Shown here piece by piece: positions 11,649 to 24,222 of a stretch of 64,000 bases of DNA. Source of the stretch: Cephalotrichum gorgonifer (Eukaryota; Ascomycota; Sordariomycetes; Microascales; Microascaceae); NCBI GenBank assembly GCA_900312665.1, contig ONZQ02000007.1, positions 1,246,308 to 1,310,307 on the forward strand. Reading direction: 5' to 3'. Position numbers and translations under genes: made by a program. The notes under the pieces are model-generated. The model was not told the DNA's origin, did not search any database, and saw nothing but the letters and a program-made list of their open reading frames with translations. How positions within the stretch are numbered: the first letter of the stretch is position 1; each line of letters starts with the position of its first letter.

Positions 11649-13087
11649 GGGGTGGCTGGACCCTCTTTTGGCTCTTCTTGCACGTTCTTTTTTTCTCCCC
11701 TTCTTGGGGGGGATTATTGTCAACGGCGAGTAGTAGTGTATATATACCCTTGCTTAATACCTTGCATTGCGACGGGACGGGGAAGGAGGGTAAGGATCGC
11801 TGTTTCTTTTCATTCTCACCTTCGTGGAATGCGTTTAATAGCCATGTTATATTTTATCGAAATATCACCGTTCTATCTGGGGAGGTATATGGGCAGTGTA
11901 AACCGAGACCTCGGGGGGGGCGACTGGGTATCTCACACTCTCAAGCCATCGCAGATTCTAAAACTCACCTCTTAATCCTCTACATGACATCCTCTCTTCC
12001 ATTCCGCCCATCTTACAACATCATCACAAAGATACATGTATTCTCGGTCTCAGCAGATCAAAAGACATAGAGTAAATGTCAGGAAATGCATGTATTCCAC
12101 GCCTTTTTAGTCTCCCTCTTCCTCCCCCTAAAGCAACGGGTATTCCCGACTCCCCTCCCACCTAATTCCTCCTGCCCCCGAGCTACTACTGGCAGCAAAA
12201 TCGAAAACATCTCATGAGAAAGAAAAGAGACCGCAAGAAAGCTTTCCGAAAAAAAAGAACCTTGAATTCCATGACCGCTGCAGATCGTGATGGTGAGTAT
12301 CTGCAGGGGTCCGTATACATGTAAAGAACACACGCATTCCAGCCTCCTCCTCCCTTTCCCTCCTAGTCATCCCCTAAGCCAAACGTTGGTATCGTTCCGT
12401 CTTGTCATTATCGACAATAATCAACAAGAAATAAAAAAAAATTACGCGAACGTGTCAAAAGAAATAAGGGCCCGGATGTGATGACCCCCCTCCCACCTCA
12501 GGGCCGGCCACCAGAAGCAAGACAATAATAGCTCATCCATCCGGGCTTCAACAAAAAGCTCAGAGCTTCAATGCTATCCGCACCGAGAAAAATCAAGTAG
12601 AAAAAGAGGTTGCCACTACCCCGTAAAGGAGGCGGTGGGAATTAAGGCAAATAAAAATGTATGTCCGCAGGCAAAGCCTTCTTGCACTTTCATCCGTCCC
12701 CCCAAACGCCGCGAAAATGCATCCCTAGAGCTAGTAGATTATATATGCAAAGTCCGAAGAGGACAAATGCGCAAAGGAAATGGTAACGTTGGTCGTCTAT
12801 AGACGCCATGCTTGCAATAAAGTGCGCCAAAGAGTCCGGCCTTGCTCCCCCGGCCGGAAAAGAAGTAGATGTAAGGGACGAGAGTGGAAGGCCACGAGGC
12901 TGTTCTGAGCGGAGCCGAGATGTGGGTTTCGAGATTAATGATAGGTCGATGGAGGCCAATGGAATGGAAAACGGGTCATAAAGTCGTCGAGAAATCGTTC
13001 GTCGTCGAAGAAAGGGTGAGCTGTTGATAACGTCACATGAGCCACGGACACGACACTACCCCCAGGCCGGCATTTCAATAAGCTGCC
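11649..13087. other. convergent intergenic region
   Basis: The 3' ends of the ceramide synthase gene (plus strand) and the ABC transporter gene (minus strand) face each other across 1.4 kb. A minus-strand open frame at 12690-12959 with one hydrophobic stretch has no ATG start and is probably transporter 3' UTR. No gene is supported. Confidence 0.5.
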
Positions 13088-16000
13088 TCAGCGATGATCT
13101 GTATCGCTCTGGAGAGTGCCACTAGACTCGCCGTCGGTGAGGTGATCATCATAAATCGGGCTCCCCGGCTTCGATCCCTGTGTGGGAGAGGGATGTGGCA
13201 GAATGGCCGAAGATGCCATGCTAGTGTAACCGGACTGAGGTTCGAGCTGCCTATGCCCCGCCGCCTCCTTAAGCAGCTTATAACTTGCGCGGTTAGCGGC
13301 AGCTGTAGCCTGAGCCTGCTTCTGCCACATCGATGTGTAGTAACCGTTGAGGCTGAGGAGCTCTTCATGGGTGCCCCTCTCGACAACCTCGCCTTGGTTC
13401 AGCACAATTATCTGATCAGCGTGCGTGATTGTAGACAGTCGGTGCCTGAAGCAAACGTATGTTAGTAAGAGTCAAGAGTCATTCGAACAATATCTCGGAC
13501 GGGGATCCCGAGTTCAACTTACGCAATAATGAGCACCGTTCGGCCCTGGCCGACGTTAAGGACACCGCGCTGGATGTGCTGTTCTGTCTGAGAATCAAGG
13601 GCAGACGTTGCCTCGTCGAGCATGATTATCTTCGGGTTCTTTAGGATCGTCCGAGCAATCGCCACCCGCTGCTTTTCTCCACCGCTAAGCCGGAGACCTC
13701 GCTCGCCGACCTTGGTGTTGTACTGCTTGGCAAAGCCCATGATCTTGTCGTGGATACTTGCGGCTTTGCACGCTTCATATACTTCCTCGTCGGTACAGCC
13801 TGGTCTGGCATACTTGAGGTTGTACATGAGCGTCTCGTTGAAGAGAATAGTGTCCTGGGGGACGACGCCAATGTACCGACGGACTGAATCAATTGTCAAA
13901 TCCTTGACATCGTGACCATCAACAGCAATACTCCCCTCGCTACAGTTGTAGTATCGGAACATGAGCCGGAACACTGTCGACTTTCCGCCGCCGGACTCGC
14001 CGACGAATGCTGTGGTCGTACCCGGGGCGCACTCGAAGTCGAGCTTGCCGATAGCCGGTTCCTGGTTCTTCCCGTACGCGAACTTGACGCCCTTGAACCT
14101 AATGTGGCCCTCGCATGTGGTGAGGTCCTGTGCGTGGGGCAGATCCTGGACACTGGGTTGGATCTTGAACAGCTCGAGCAGCCTCTCACCCGAGATCAAC
14201 GCCTGCTGGATCATTCGGTAGAACTGGCTGAAGAAGTTAAGCGGCTGCTGCATCTGCTGCAGATACATCAACAGAGTGGTGAATTCACCAACGGTCCGAA
14301 GGCCCATCCAGACCTGGATCGCACACACGGTAAGGGCGACCGCGAGACCAGTCACATATACCGCGTTCTGGGCGACGGACATCATGTTGGTGCCATAAGA
14401 CACCTTCGCCTCCGCCTTCTGGAACTCGTCAATCGCTGACTCGAACCGACGGAACTCGCACTGCTCTGCGTTGAAGTACTTGACGGTTTCGTAACTAGTG
14501 ATGGAGTCATTCTTGACCGCCTCCTCCTCACGGTCGGCATTCGTCATCTCGCGGCGCTGGTCCGCACGAGTCCGGGCCATCTTGACCGTGAGGTAGAGGT
14601 ACCAGAAGGTGTTGACGCTGACAATCGCGGCGTAGGTGGGATTGAAGACACGGTAGAAGAAGTAGATGGCGAGTAGAAGGTCAACAATCATGGGCATGAG
14701 TTGAAAGGTAACCTGCTCGAGGAAGGTGTTGATCGCGCCACCTTTGTTCAGGGCAGAGAGCACCTCGCCCGTTCTCTTCCCCAGATGGAAGTCGAGGCTC
14801 AACGAGTGGACGTGCTGGAATGCCGCCATCTCGAGCGCCTTGTACGAATACTGTGACACCTTGACCCAGATGATCGACCGGAGCGAGCCCAGCAAACCGC
14901 CCTGGCCTTGAATGAGCATTAAAAAGTTGACGAGCCAGAGCGAGAACCACGGCACATCCTCCGCCCTGCTGCTCAGGTGGAGATCCTGGCCAGAAAGTGT
15001 ACCTGCCAGCCTATCTGCCACCTTACCAATCTGGTAGGGGAGCAGAACATTCACAACTCGCTGCGCGATCAAGAGCACGACGCAGATGAATATGCGAACC
15101 TGCAACTCCGTGGAACCGCGGGGCCAAAGGTACGGCGAGAAGAGAGCATATCCTCGGAGGTACTCCCACCAGTTCCTGTCAGGCATCTTCTCCGGCCGAT
15201 AGAACGCCGCCTGCTCATCCTTATAAAGGCTGGCGGACGTTTCGGCACAGTTGGCCATGATGGAGGAGTTGCTAAGGCTTCGTTCGTGGATGGCACTTGC
15301 GTCGTGGGTGCTGTATGACCGGCCGGTGGCGGAGAGAAGTGGTGTGGATTCCTCCGCGGCCGAACTTGCGGAATCGGACGACTCCATGCGTTGCAGGGGA
15401 TGTCGCGTCGTGGTTTGCCTGATGAATCCTTCCTCCTTGGAAGGCGGATCATGTCGGCGCCCTCTGCTCCACAAGCAGACATAGAGGGAACAGAGACCTA
15501 ACAGGGTGGCCACGCGGATGAGGGACAGCACCAGGTCAATCTGCTCCCAGCTGTCGAGGCGGCCGGAAATTTGACCAGTTGTGAGATGTCGCAGTGTCTT
15601 GTAACCAGTGGCGTTCAGGAAGTTGCACATGAACATGATTCCCTCGGCGACAAAGGCGACGGACCAAGTCAGTATGTGAGCTGTTCCGGGACTATGTTTC
15701 CAGTCGAAAAGGCTGACGGCCAAATAAAGGTACACGCTTGCAGTGCCGATGACATACACCTATGGCAATCTGCACGTTAGTTGCGTTTCATGTTTCGTCC
15801 GAATCCAGCAGCATGCAGCAATACCGTTGTCGCATGCAGCAAAAACGACTAACAACATGTGTGTCCCGAGAACGAGTCAGGATGCGAGAAAAAAAATACA
15901 TACAACCATGGGTTCGCTGCACCACCATATCATCTTGCTGTTGCGTACAAGCAAATCGGGATTTGCCTGCCACAGGTGGAGACCGATGACGGTCGCATTT

Positions 16001-16350
16001 ATGAAGAGGGTCATGGTGAGGATGATGGCGAGGACCCGAAAGGCAAGCCTTGGGCCTGGTCCGATCTCTGCGAGATCGGTCATGTTTAACTTGCGGGAAT
16101 GGCCATGTTTCTTTTTCCTTTTCGTCATGGGGAGCGGCTTTCCCCCGGGGCCCCGTACGGTGGGTGCGACGACATCCTCGGCGGTTCCCGAAGAGCGGAC
16201 ACTGCAGATCAAGGCAGTCACGATGAAGATGGCTCCGAGGGTGGCGGGGTACAATCGGTAGAGGAGGTCTAGATTGCCTTCACTCGCTGACCCATCGGCC
16301 ATTGGGAGAAGGCCGTCGGCAACCCGAATCTCGCTCTCTACGGCCGCCAT
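13088..16350 (-). CDS. HMT1-type vacuolar ABC half transporter
   Basis: Exons on the minus strand are 16350-15904, 15759-13523 and 13445-13088, giving 1013 residues. The donors are GTATGT and GTAAGT, and both junctions keep phase. Family knowledge: ABCB6/HMT1-type transporters sit in vacuolar or mitochondrial membranes; fission yeast Hmt1 moves phytochelatin or glutathione-linked metals into the vacuole. Seen: an extra N-terminal membrane domain (TMD0) spread over exons 1 and 2, a six-helix ABC domain containing the conserved ENDSITSYETVKYFNAE-like segment (here KNDSITSYETVKYFNAEQ), then a nucleotide-binding domain. The latter has Walker A GESGGGKST (about residue 735), signature LSGGEKQR (about 839), Walker B IIMLDEATSALD (about 858), and the H-loop AHRLST, completed across the last intron. 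The length exceeds the roughly 830 residues of fission yeast Hmt1, through a longer TMD0, linker and C-tail. The substrate is inferred from family only. Confidence 0.92.
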
Positions 16351-18300
16351 TCTCGACTGAAAGGTAACGTGTTAGCATGGGAGTGGGCATGGGAGCAACA
16401 CGCTAGCAGCATGGTGCTGGAAGGAGGTGAGAGGTGGGAAAACGGGGATAAGTAGTGAAGATAAATTGCACTTTGGACTCAAGACGGGAGACGGATGACG
16501 TGAGTTGTTGACTTACTTTAAAGGTAATTACTGGCCGGAGAGCATTGCCCAGCCTGTGGCAGCAGAGAGAAGAAGAGGGAAGAGGTGTTAGAGATCGGGA
16601 GCTAGATGGTGGCGGTCGGATGGATATTATCGGTAATAGAGGTAGACCCTTGCTTGGTGGTGGGGCAGGTGACTTTGCCAGTGGCGAGAATGGCTAGCGA
16701 GGACCCCCCTGTTGAGTAAGACAGAGAGAGTGTGTGGATTTGGCGCTTGTTGTCCAAATAAGACCTAGTGTGTTCCCAAAGACTGGGGCCCTCAGCGGGT
16801 GAGTCTGGACGAGTCTTAAGGAGGCACTACCACTTCGCTCAGTCCTAGTTAGTGTCCAAGATCCGGTCGAAACAAAGTGCCACCCCAGCTTTGGTGGCTG
16901 GGTGGAAGTTGGGTTAGTATCCTCTGAGTTCCCGGCCCGGAAAAAGCAGCCAGGACTTCCAGTGGCCATTTCTGAGCTAGTCGATCGAGAACCCACTAAG
17001 CTAGGAAGATACGAGGCAAGAACGAAAGACCGTGGGCTCGTGACGGGCATAGCCGCTCGTTGGGGCAAACGACGTACTCGAAAGGATAAGGTCATCTTCG
17101 ATAGGGGACAGCAACTTACAAGCTAGTTTCCGTCCCTGTGTCCCACTTTTATTCCGCTTCGTTTTCGCTTTTCGACTTCGCTCTTCCGAGTTTGCCTTGG
17201 TGAAAACAAAAGCCCAGCTGCGAGGAGAAAACACTCGGTGTGTGTGACAGAGTATGTGAGGGAATTTGTCGGACTTGTATAGAACTTGGTGAGGTCACAG
17301 AATGTGAATCAATGACAGGAAGCGTCACGGAAATGGCAAGAGACTGAACGCAGATGTACTTGGTACTACCCCTGGCCAGACAGGTGCAGTACTTGGAACG
17401 AGTGACCACTCAATAGCTGGCTGCAGTTAGTGAACCAGACACGAGTGCAAAAGAGGTGTGTGGGTTTGGGACGGGATCCCCAATTGTGGGGCACGAACAA
17501 GGGCAGTGGGCAGTGCTGGGGAGAAGAGAGAGGGGGGGGGGGGTGAGGTCTGTTCGGGTCACAGTACCGTGCAGCACAGTACCAGAACAAAGGCCGTGAA
17601 GATGCCGGTGATGGGTTTATGGTTTTTCTGAGCCTTAGCGCAGAAGGGGTCTAGGAAGCCCCCTCCCCGGTTGCCCTCAGGGAGCAGGGAATGGCAGAGC
17701 TGGTGGTCTCGCTTATTGGCACTAATGCGTGGAGCTTCCTGAGACGCCACGAGTTCAATGGTAGAGGTTTGTGACTTGAACGTGGGTGGGATGACGAGAA
17801 GCTGCTTGTCCAAGCACGGGACCACGCTGGGGGGTGGAAAGCGGTGAGGCCTGCCAGCTCTCAGATGGCCTGGGGGACGGATGAGCTTTGAGTGGGTCGT
17901 GAAGTTCCCACTCTGAGCTAGCGCAGGTGGGTTCTTCTTGTTCAATTGGAGGTTGATTGGTGATGTTTAAAAGAAGGGAGGAGATTCCTTGTGAGATGAA
18001 GGAGAAAGGGAAGAAGATGCATTATAGACAAAGAGAAGAGGAGAATAAAACAGGTGTGCCTACCTAGTTTAGGAGTGTCGCTCCTTCCTTTCAAGCTCGA
18101 ACACACGAAAACAGAGGAAAGAGCGAGTGTGAGGGAAGGTGTCAGAAAGAGCCACACAGGCTAGAGAATCAGCAAGAGAGGGCAGGAGCTTAATGTGAGA
18201 GAGGGAAGGACCGATGAATAAAAAGCGACGTGAGTAGGTTTTGAAGGAGCATTGTAATAACAGGTCTGACAGTGCATTGAGGGGCACCCGAAGAACCGCG
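16351..18300. other. 5' flank of the ABC transporter
   Basis: This is upstream DNA of the minus-strand transporter. It is T/C-rich on the minus strand over 17900-18270, like other leaders and promoters in this window. A run of about twelve G lies near 17533-17545. Short minus-strand open frames at 16694-17095 and 17559-17945 are not supported as genes. Confidence 0.45.
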
Positions 18301-21300
18301 GCAATACCGGGAATAAGTATTAAGCCCTTCCTGGGGTGTTTCCTCTTTTTCTACAAGGTCGAGGCAAGAATCTGATGCAACGGATTGAGGGACGGCGTTT
18401 CCCGTAGGGAACGACTACTGGTAGTCGGTAAGACGATCTTGCTGCACCCCGGCAGTACTTGTAGTTCTGCGACGTCTTCCGACTTCTCAGACGACCAAGG
18501 GATATTACTTGCTTTGGGCTGGCTATTCGGTTCGGGTGTGAGTGCCTCGAGGAAGGAAGTGAGTGGGTCTACGTGGTTGTAGGAAAACGGTCAAAGCTGA
18601 GCACATTCCACTCGAAGGGATCCATTAGCACTCTTGATGTCAGCTTGGAAGAAATACATATGCACTCGGGCATGTACTGTACTCGTACCTAGTTGCATTC
18701 ACGCACGCGCGCACACACACAATAGCCACCGGTGTATCGTACCCGGCTGTCGTTAATAGGCTTTGGCTATCTGCTTCGGTTTGGGCGGGAGACGGACGGG
18801 AAGGGCACCATGGATAAGGAAGGAGGGGGCGTGTGGATTGATCAGAGCTGGGGGAGTAGGGGTTACTGCTGTACCACCGTACTCGGACTCGACGGCGGCG
18901 GTAGCACGGGGAACGAATAGATGAGCTCATGGAAAAGCACGGAGCACGAAGCAGTCGACCTCGTCAAGGCACCGAGTGGAGCTTCGTTTGGATCTCATCC
19001 ATCCTCTCAGGCGCACGCGTAGGCGCAAGAGTCTGAATAGTAAGCAAGCGGTGCGCCCGTTAAGCTGAACATACTCCTACCCCATCGGCCGGGTCATCTT
19101 TGATCGATCACTTCATCTATGAACCGATAACACCCACCAAAAAAAGACAAAATGTGACAAGTCCTCGCGAGCATGCTCCCATTGGCCTGCCTCAACATCG
19201 ACATCGGGGGATGCAGGAAATGTGGATTAATATCCTGCGTTCGACACCGTTATGCCCCTCATAATTGTATGGAGTACGGAGTACTTGTAGGTGGAGAGCT
19301 AATCTGGACTCCAGGGTAACTTCCCCTGGATCTAATAATAATACTCAGTTGGCCACTTGCTCCGTGGGTGGATGGATATCGTTGCATTGGGGGGTCCTCT
19401 ATCGTCGTGACATTTATTGGAACTGGGATCGACCTTCGTCATTGGAGGGGTATTAAATATGGAGCCAAGCATGGACCACTTGACGTTGCGTAAGTACTTC
19501 CTACACCAAGGCATTCTCCAACACAAACAAGTACACTACTCGAACTAGTATTACAGGGGCCAAGGTAATGGTAAATGGCCCTCCCACGGATGCTCCTCTA
19601 CTCTTGGCCTCCAGCTCCATGTCTATCAACAGGCTTGTTTCCATAAGGTTCTTTTCCACATAGGAACAGGGGTTCTGTGCCATCGAGGCGACAATAGTTG
19701 TTGTGTGCCCGCATTACATCTTGTGTAACTACATGTACTCCGTACTAATGCAGAGTCCGGCTGCTGTACTTGCACGTGCTTTTGGAGTGATGCTGTATGC
19801 GAAGGTACATACGGATACATGCAGCGCGTACACCACCACGATTCAGCTCTGTCTAGGTGGCTCACCACAAGGTAATGGTGGGCTCTCGTCGTCACCGGGC
19901 GGGCGGACGTCTCCCGAATCTAATCGACGTCGTACAAAGATCGTCCTGGATCGAAAGGGTGCTGGGAGTGAGCGGGCGGGGGTGCCGAGGGGGGCAAGGG
20001 TGGTGCGCAGCGCCTTCCGTAGCGTACCCGTATTCAGCACCGGACATCTAGCCACGGAAAAAAAGGGTGGGGCCAACTGTGGGTGACGCGACGCACTAAA
20101 CGGGATGGGCAGCGCTACGGACAGCGCCCCGCCGCCCTAATATACTTGTGGGCGACGATCAGACGAGAAGACAGGCGCATCAGTACGGTGTACTTATCGG
20201 GTGCCTCCAAGGAGTACGAGTACGAGTAACAGTGTCTATACCCGGCATGTTTGTCTCTTTCTCGACACGAGCCCGCCTCCCCGTTTACTGGCGCGGATTG
20301 TGCACCCGGCATCCGGTAGCCATACTTGCAATCTGCTACTTCTTCCTCCGTACCGCTCAAACCTCCCAGACCCCGGGTACTTACATGTTCCCCCTCTGGT
20401 GGGATATATTGGCCCCCGCCCACCCCCGGACGGTTAGATCTTTGGGACGGTCTGTTCAGAAGAAATCTCAAGGGATACCGTCCTGATTAGGCTCCATGAA
20501 ACGACCTGGCACTTGGTTGGATGGGATCATTTGCGGTTAGTGATCGCACTTTGGTATCGGTGGAGAACCGTGTCCGTTCTCTCAGCTCTCGGGTCGGGGG
20601 GGAAGTGTGATGCACCCTGAGGGGGCCTTAGTCCATCCGTGCAGAAGCCTCTACGGCGATATGGCGGTATGAGAGGGCGCCGGGGGAGGCGACATGCCTC
20701 CCCGCCGTCGCGTGCCCGCGCAATGCCTAGCCTATTGTAGTATAGTCTTGGCGGTTCGAAAGGATGATGTTTGTCTGTCGACCTTGTATTATTTCTCTTT
20801 TGGCGGACCAGACACGGGAAGGGGACGGTCCCGCCGCATCGCCGAGACATCGGATGGATCTAGCCCGATACAAGGAAGACGGGAGGGAAATGTATACTAG
20901 ATCTGAGGCAGGAAGATGTCCGGACGGGCGCATCACGGTGCCAAATGCAAAATCAGGCGAGAGGAATATGCTGTGTTCAGACGTTTTGCCTCTGAGCCAG
21001 TGAGTTCCGGCCACTCGTCCAGCCCCCTTCCCTTCTCTCCCATCCTCCAAGCACAGACTCCAAGCACAAGCTCCTTCACCGAGGACAGGGTGTTGAGGGA
21101 CATGGGCCTGTCTCGCCCTCCCAGCCTTCAACGCCTGGCGTCAAGAATGCAAGAATGATAGGATTACTTCTAACACTTATCAATCATAGTACCGGGCCGT
21201 CAAACGGTCGAGTGCCGGACCCGCCGCGGTAATTACACTATTACCCAAACGAACTCGTATGCAAATCACTCTCGACATCCAATGCGCTGGGGGGGCATCT

Positions 21301-21837
21301 CCAAATTGACACTTACTCGACGCGGGATTCGAGTTTCAATTGGTCATAATCCTGACAGCCGAAGCCGGGGGCAGAGACCTTGTTGAAGCCAAGGAAAGCT
21401 CCGCCATCAATATTATTACCTGTAAAGGGAGGGAACGCGTGTCGGTCTTCGTCGGTCAGTTTGATTTGCGCTTACGGATCTGTGTGGATGCTCGTCCTGG
21501 GAATCTAGGTTTCTCCCCCTCTCCCTCGGGCTTCCTATTCATCAGGATTATCTAAGATGTAGTTGGTGGTTTTATTTCCCTCCCTCCTCGAAACGCGGCC
21601 GGATCGGATTCCACCCACATAAGATCCAAGTCATGAGCTTCACGGAACCTGCGACACAATATCCATTTCTGGATATACCCACCACCCGGTCTACAAGCAA
21701 GTACCCTCTCAAGAGCCCGGATGTACCATTTTCAGCTCTTCACGGCATATGGGTTACCTCCGGCCGAAACTTGCGGGACTTGCGGGGTCGCCAAGTGAAG
21801 AGGTACTACCCCGCCGAAGTACCAGGCCGGAGCTGCC

Positions 21838-21958
21838 CTCACCACTCGTCCAGGTCTGAGTACACAGACCTCCCGGGCGTATACCAGTAAATAGAAGGCT
21901 CACCACTCGCCCAGGTACGAGTGCACAGACCTCCGGGCGCATAGCAGTAAATAGCAAA
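21838..21958. repeat. 61-bp tandem duplication
   Basis: Two adjacent copies start at 21838 and 21899 with CTCACCACTCG and end in CAGTAAATAG plus a few bases. They differ by roughly ten substitutions and a one-base gap, so the duplication is not recent. Confidence 0.85.
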
Positions 21959-24132
21959 CTCCGCCTCCGCCTGCCTCCGAGGCATCCAGTAAGCAGCTTC
22001 CATCACGGCACCCCTTACCTTACCTCCTCACACCGCCTACAAATAATACACTGGCACCTCCAAAAGGGGCGCCGCCCCACAAGCACTCTCTGCGGTCTCC
22101 AGTTCGCCGCAGAGGGAGATATGGTATCGCATGCAGGAAGATCGTGCGACGTCCAGCTGTTCGCATGCCACCCCATGCCGTCCCTACTAGGACGTGCGAG
22201 CGAGTATTACGGTAACCTTCGATGTACAGGCAGGGTGCCATGCCCCTTGATTCTCTCAGCTTGTGGTGGTGTGGGTGGGATCCTACTCACACCTCACAAT
22301 TTTTTTTTTCACACGCCTGCTGAAATGGAATGCATGGCCGCGCCTGCGGCCCCGCCTTATCCAGAGCTCAGAGAGAGAGGTGTGCTGCGTACAAGTGTGA
22401 GTACTTGTGCTGGCACTCAGACTTGCTGTGCCTTAGAAGTCTATAGAATGCAGCTGGATGGCCCGCGGATCGAGGCTGCTCTTGAATCATCGGGTTTTCT
22501 TTCTTTCTTTGGCCATGAAGTAAACGCCCCGACGCAAGGAAATCCCAGTCGATGAGCGTCATAATAGGTGCAATAGTGCGTTTAATGGAGGGAAATTTAG
22601 GGGGAGGGGGGCTCCCGATAACACAAGTAATAGCCCTGCTTTGCTCGACCGCATAGGTAGCAACCTGGACTACCACCCACGTGTATTTCGCAGGGGTCAG
22701 GCACCGAAGATGCCCCGCGCCGGGGACATGGCTCGGTAATATAGCGGGACAAAGTATATCAACTGCATCGCCTCAACGCCAGGAACGTCGCAGTCGCAAT
22801 ATGACTACGAGTAACTACCACGCTGGGGGGCCCGTTCCGCACAAGGTAGATACTGAGGCGGAAATCAACCTAGGTGGCGAATAGTTCCAAGGAAGGGAAG
22901 GAAACAACCCCATAATCCCAGACCCGCCTTGTTCGTATCATAGCAGGAAGGTCCATTGGCAGGGCAGCCCGGCCGCTGCTTCTCTGTTGCTAAGGCGGGT
23001 GGCACACATGTCGGGTCCGGGCGGAGTTGAATCTGTGGCTTTCTCTCTCCAAAGATCAGCCCCTATTCCGCGTATTCGGCCTGTCCGGCAGACCACGGGC
23101 GGTCACGCGTCGCGCCTCATACGCAAGGGGAGCCTCCTATCTCAGGCGGTCTAGACTTGACAAAGCGTGAGCGTGACCGAAGAATGGAAGAGTCTCGACG
23201 CCTCCGATGAAGATCGCCAGGCGCCCTAAGACTATGTATGCAGGAAACTTGCTTCGTCGTACGCAGCAGCCCTCAACGGGAAGCGCTTAGCGTCTCCATA
23301 TTCGATCAGCTGCTAGCCACTCTTATTCGAAGAAGCACCGCGAGTCCTTGTTATGATCTGCACGAAGAACAAAGTAGGCCATCTGCGCTGCGTTTGTTGC
23401 TTTTTTCTCCGGGATATTTATTTGCTTTTGACACTCTTCACACGGCCCTCGGCCGTTGATATCATTCTCGCTGATTTTTGATAACCTTTGCCGAGAGCCG
23501 ACACAAAGCAAGTTGAGACCTAACTTTATAATACTTGGTACCTATCTCGCACATTGGAGCTACACATGTATTACGGCGAGTACAGAATACAAGGACGGGC
23601 AGCTTCAACTTCGTGCTTACTATTGGCGCCTAACGTCAATAACAGTAATACTCTTACTCATATCCATATTCCATCATGAATAATCTTCGCCTTACCCGCC
23701 CCGACCACTGCTCGGGACCCAAGCGCACATGTAAACAGAAGCCTAACAAGTACATATTCTGCTCCTACGACCAAATGCAGCACATGTAATACAACCTAGC
23801 AGGAAGGTGCCTGGCCAATGATCCCGCCCAGCGACAACCCCGCCGCCCGCCGCCCGCCTCCTACCGGCCGTCGGCGGCTGTGGTAGGTCGCGGCGAGTAC
23901 CCGAACCCACTCCCAGCCGCTTCCGCTCCGGGGACGACACCAGCACTCAGGTATTGTATTGGTCTGCTATTCCCTTAGCTGACATTCCTTCCCGGACGGC
24001 TGCAACACATACCCCTCCAAGTACTCGTCAGCACCACACCAGAAAAAAATATGTTGATATATTTCAGCTCGTATTTTCCGAGTATACCCCATCCCGTGGT
24101 GGGCTGGGGTCCTATCACTTGTATCACCTAGG

Positions 24133-24222
24133 CTGTATCGATTGTATCATTTGTATTGTTTGTATCGATTGTATCATTTGTATTGTTTGTATTGCTTGTA
24201 TCGTTTGTATCACTTGTATAAC
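24133..24222. repeat. 9-bp minisatellite, ten units
   Basis: Ten tandem 9-bp units with consensus TTGTATCRT vary mainly in the last three bases (CAT, TGT, CGA, CGT, CAC, AAC). An isolated unit sits just upstream at 24119-24127. The repeat gives a spurious Tyr/Leu/Cys-rich open frame on the plus strand. Confidence 0.9.

Noticed and set aside
12690..12959. Minus-strand 89-codon frame with a hydrophobic stretch downstream of the ABC transporter.
   Set aside because: Starts from TTG, has no family features, and lies in the expected 3' UTR.
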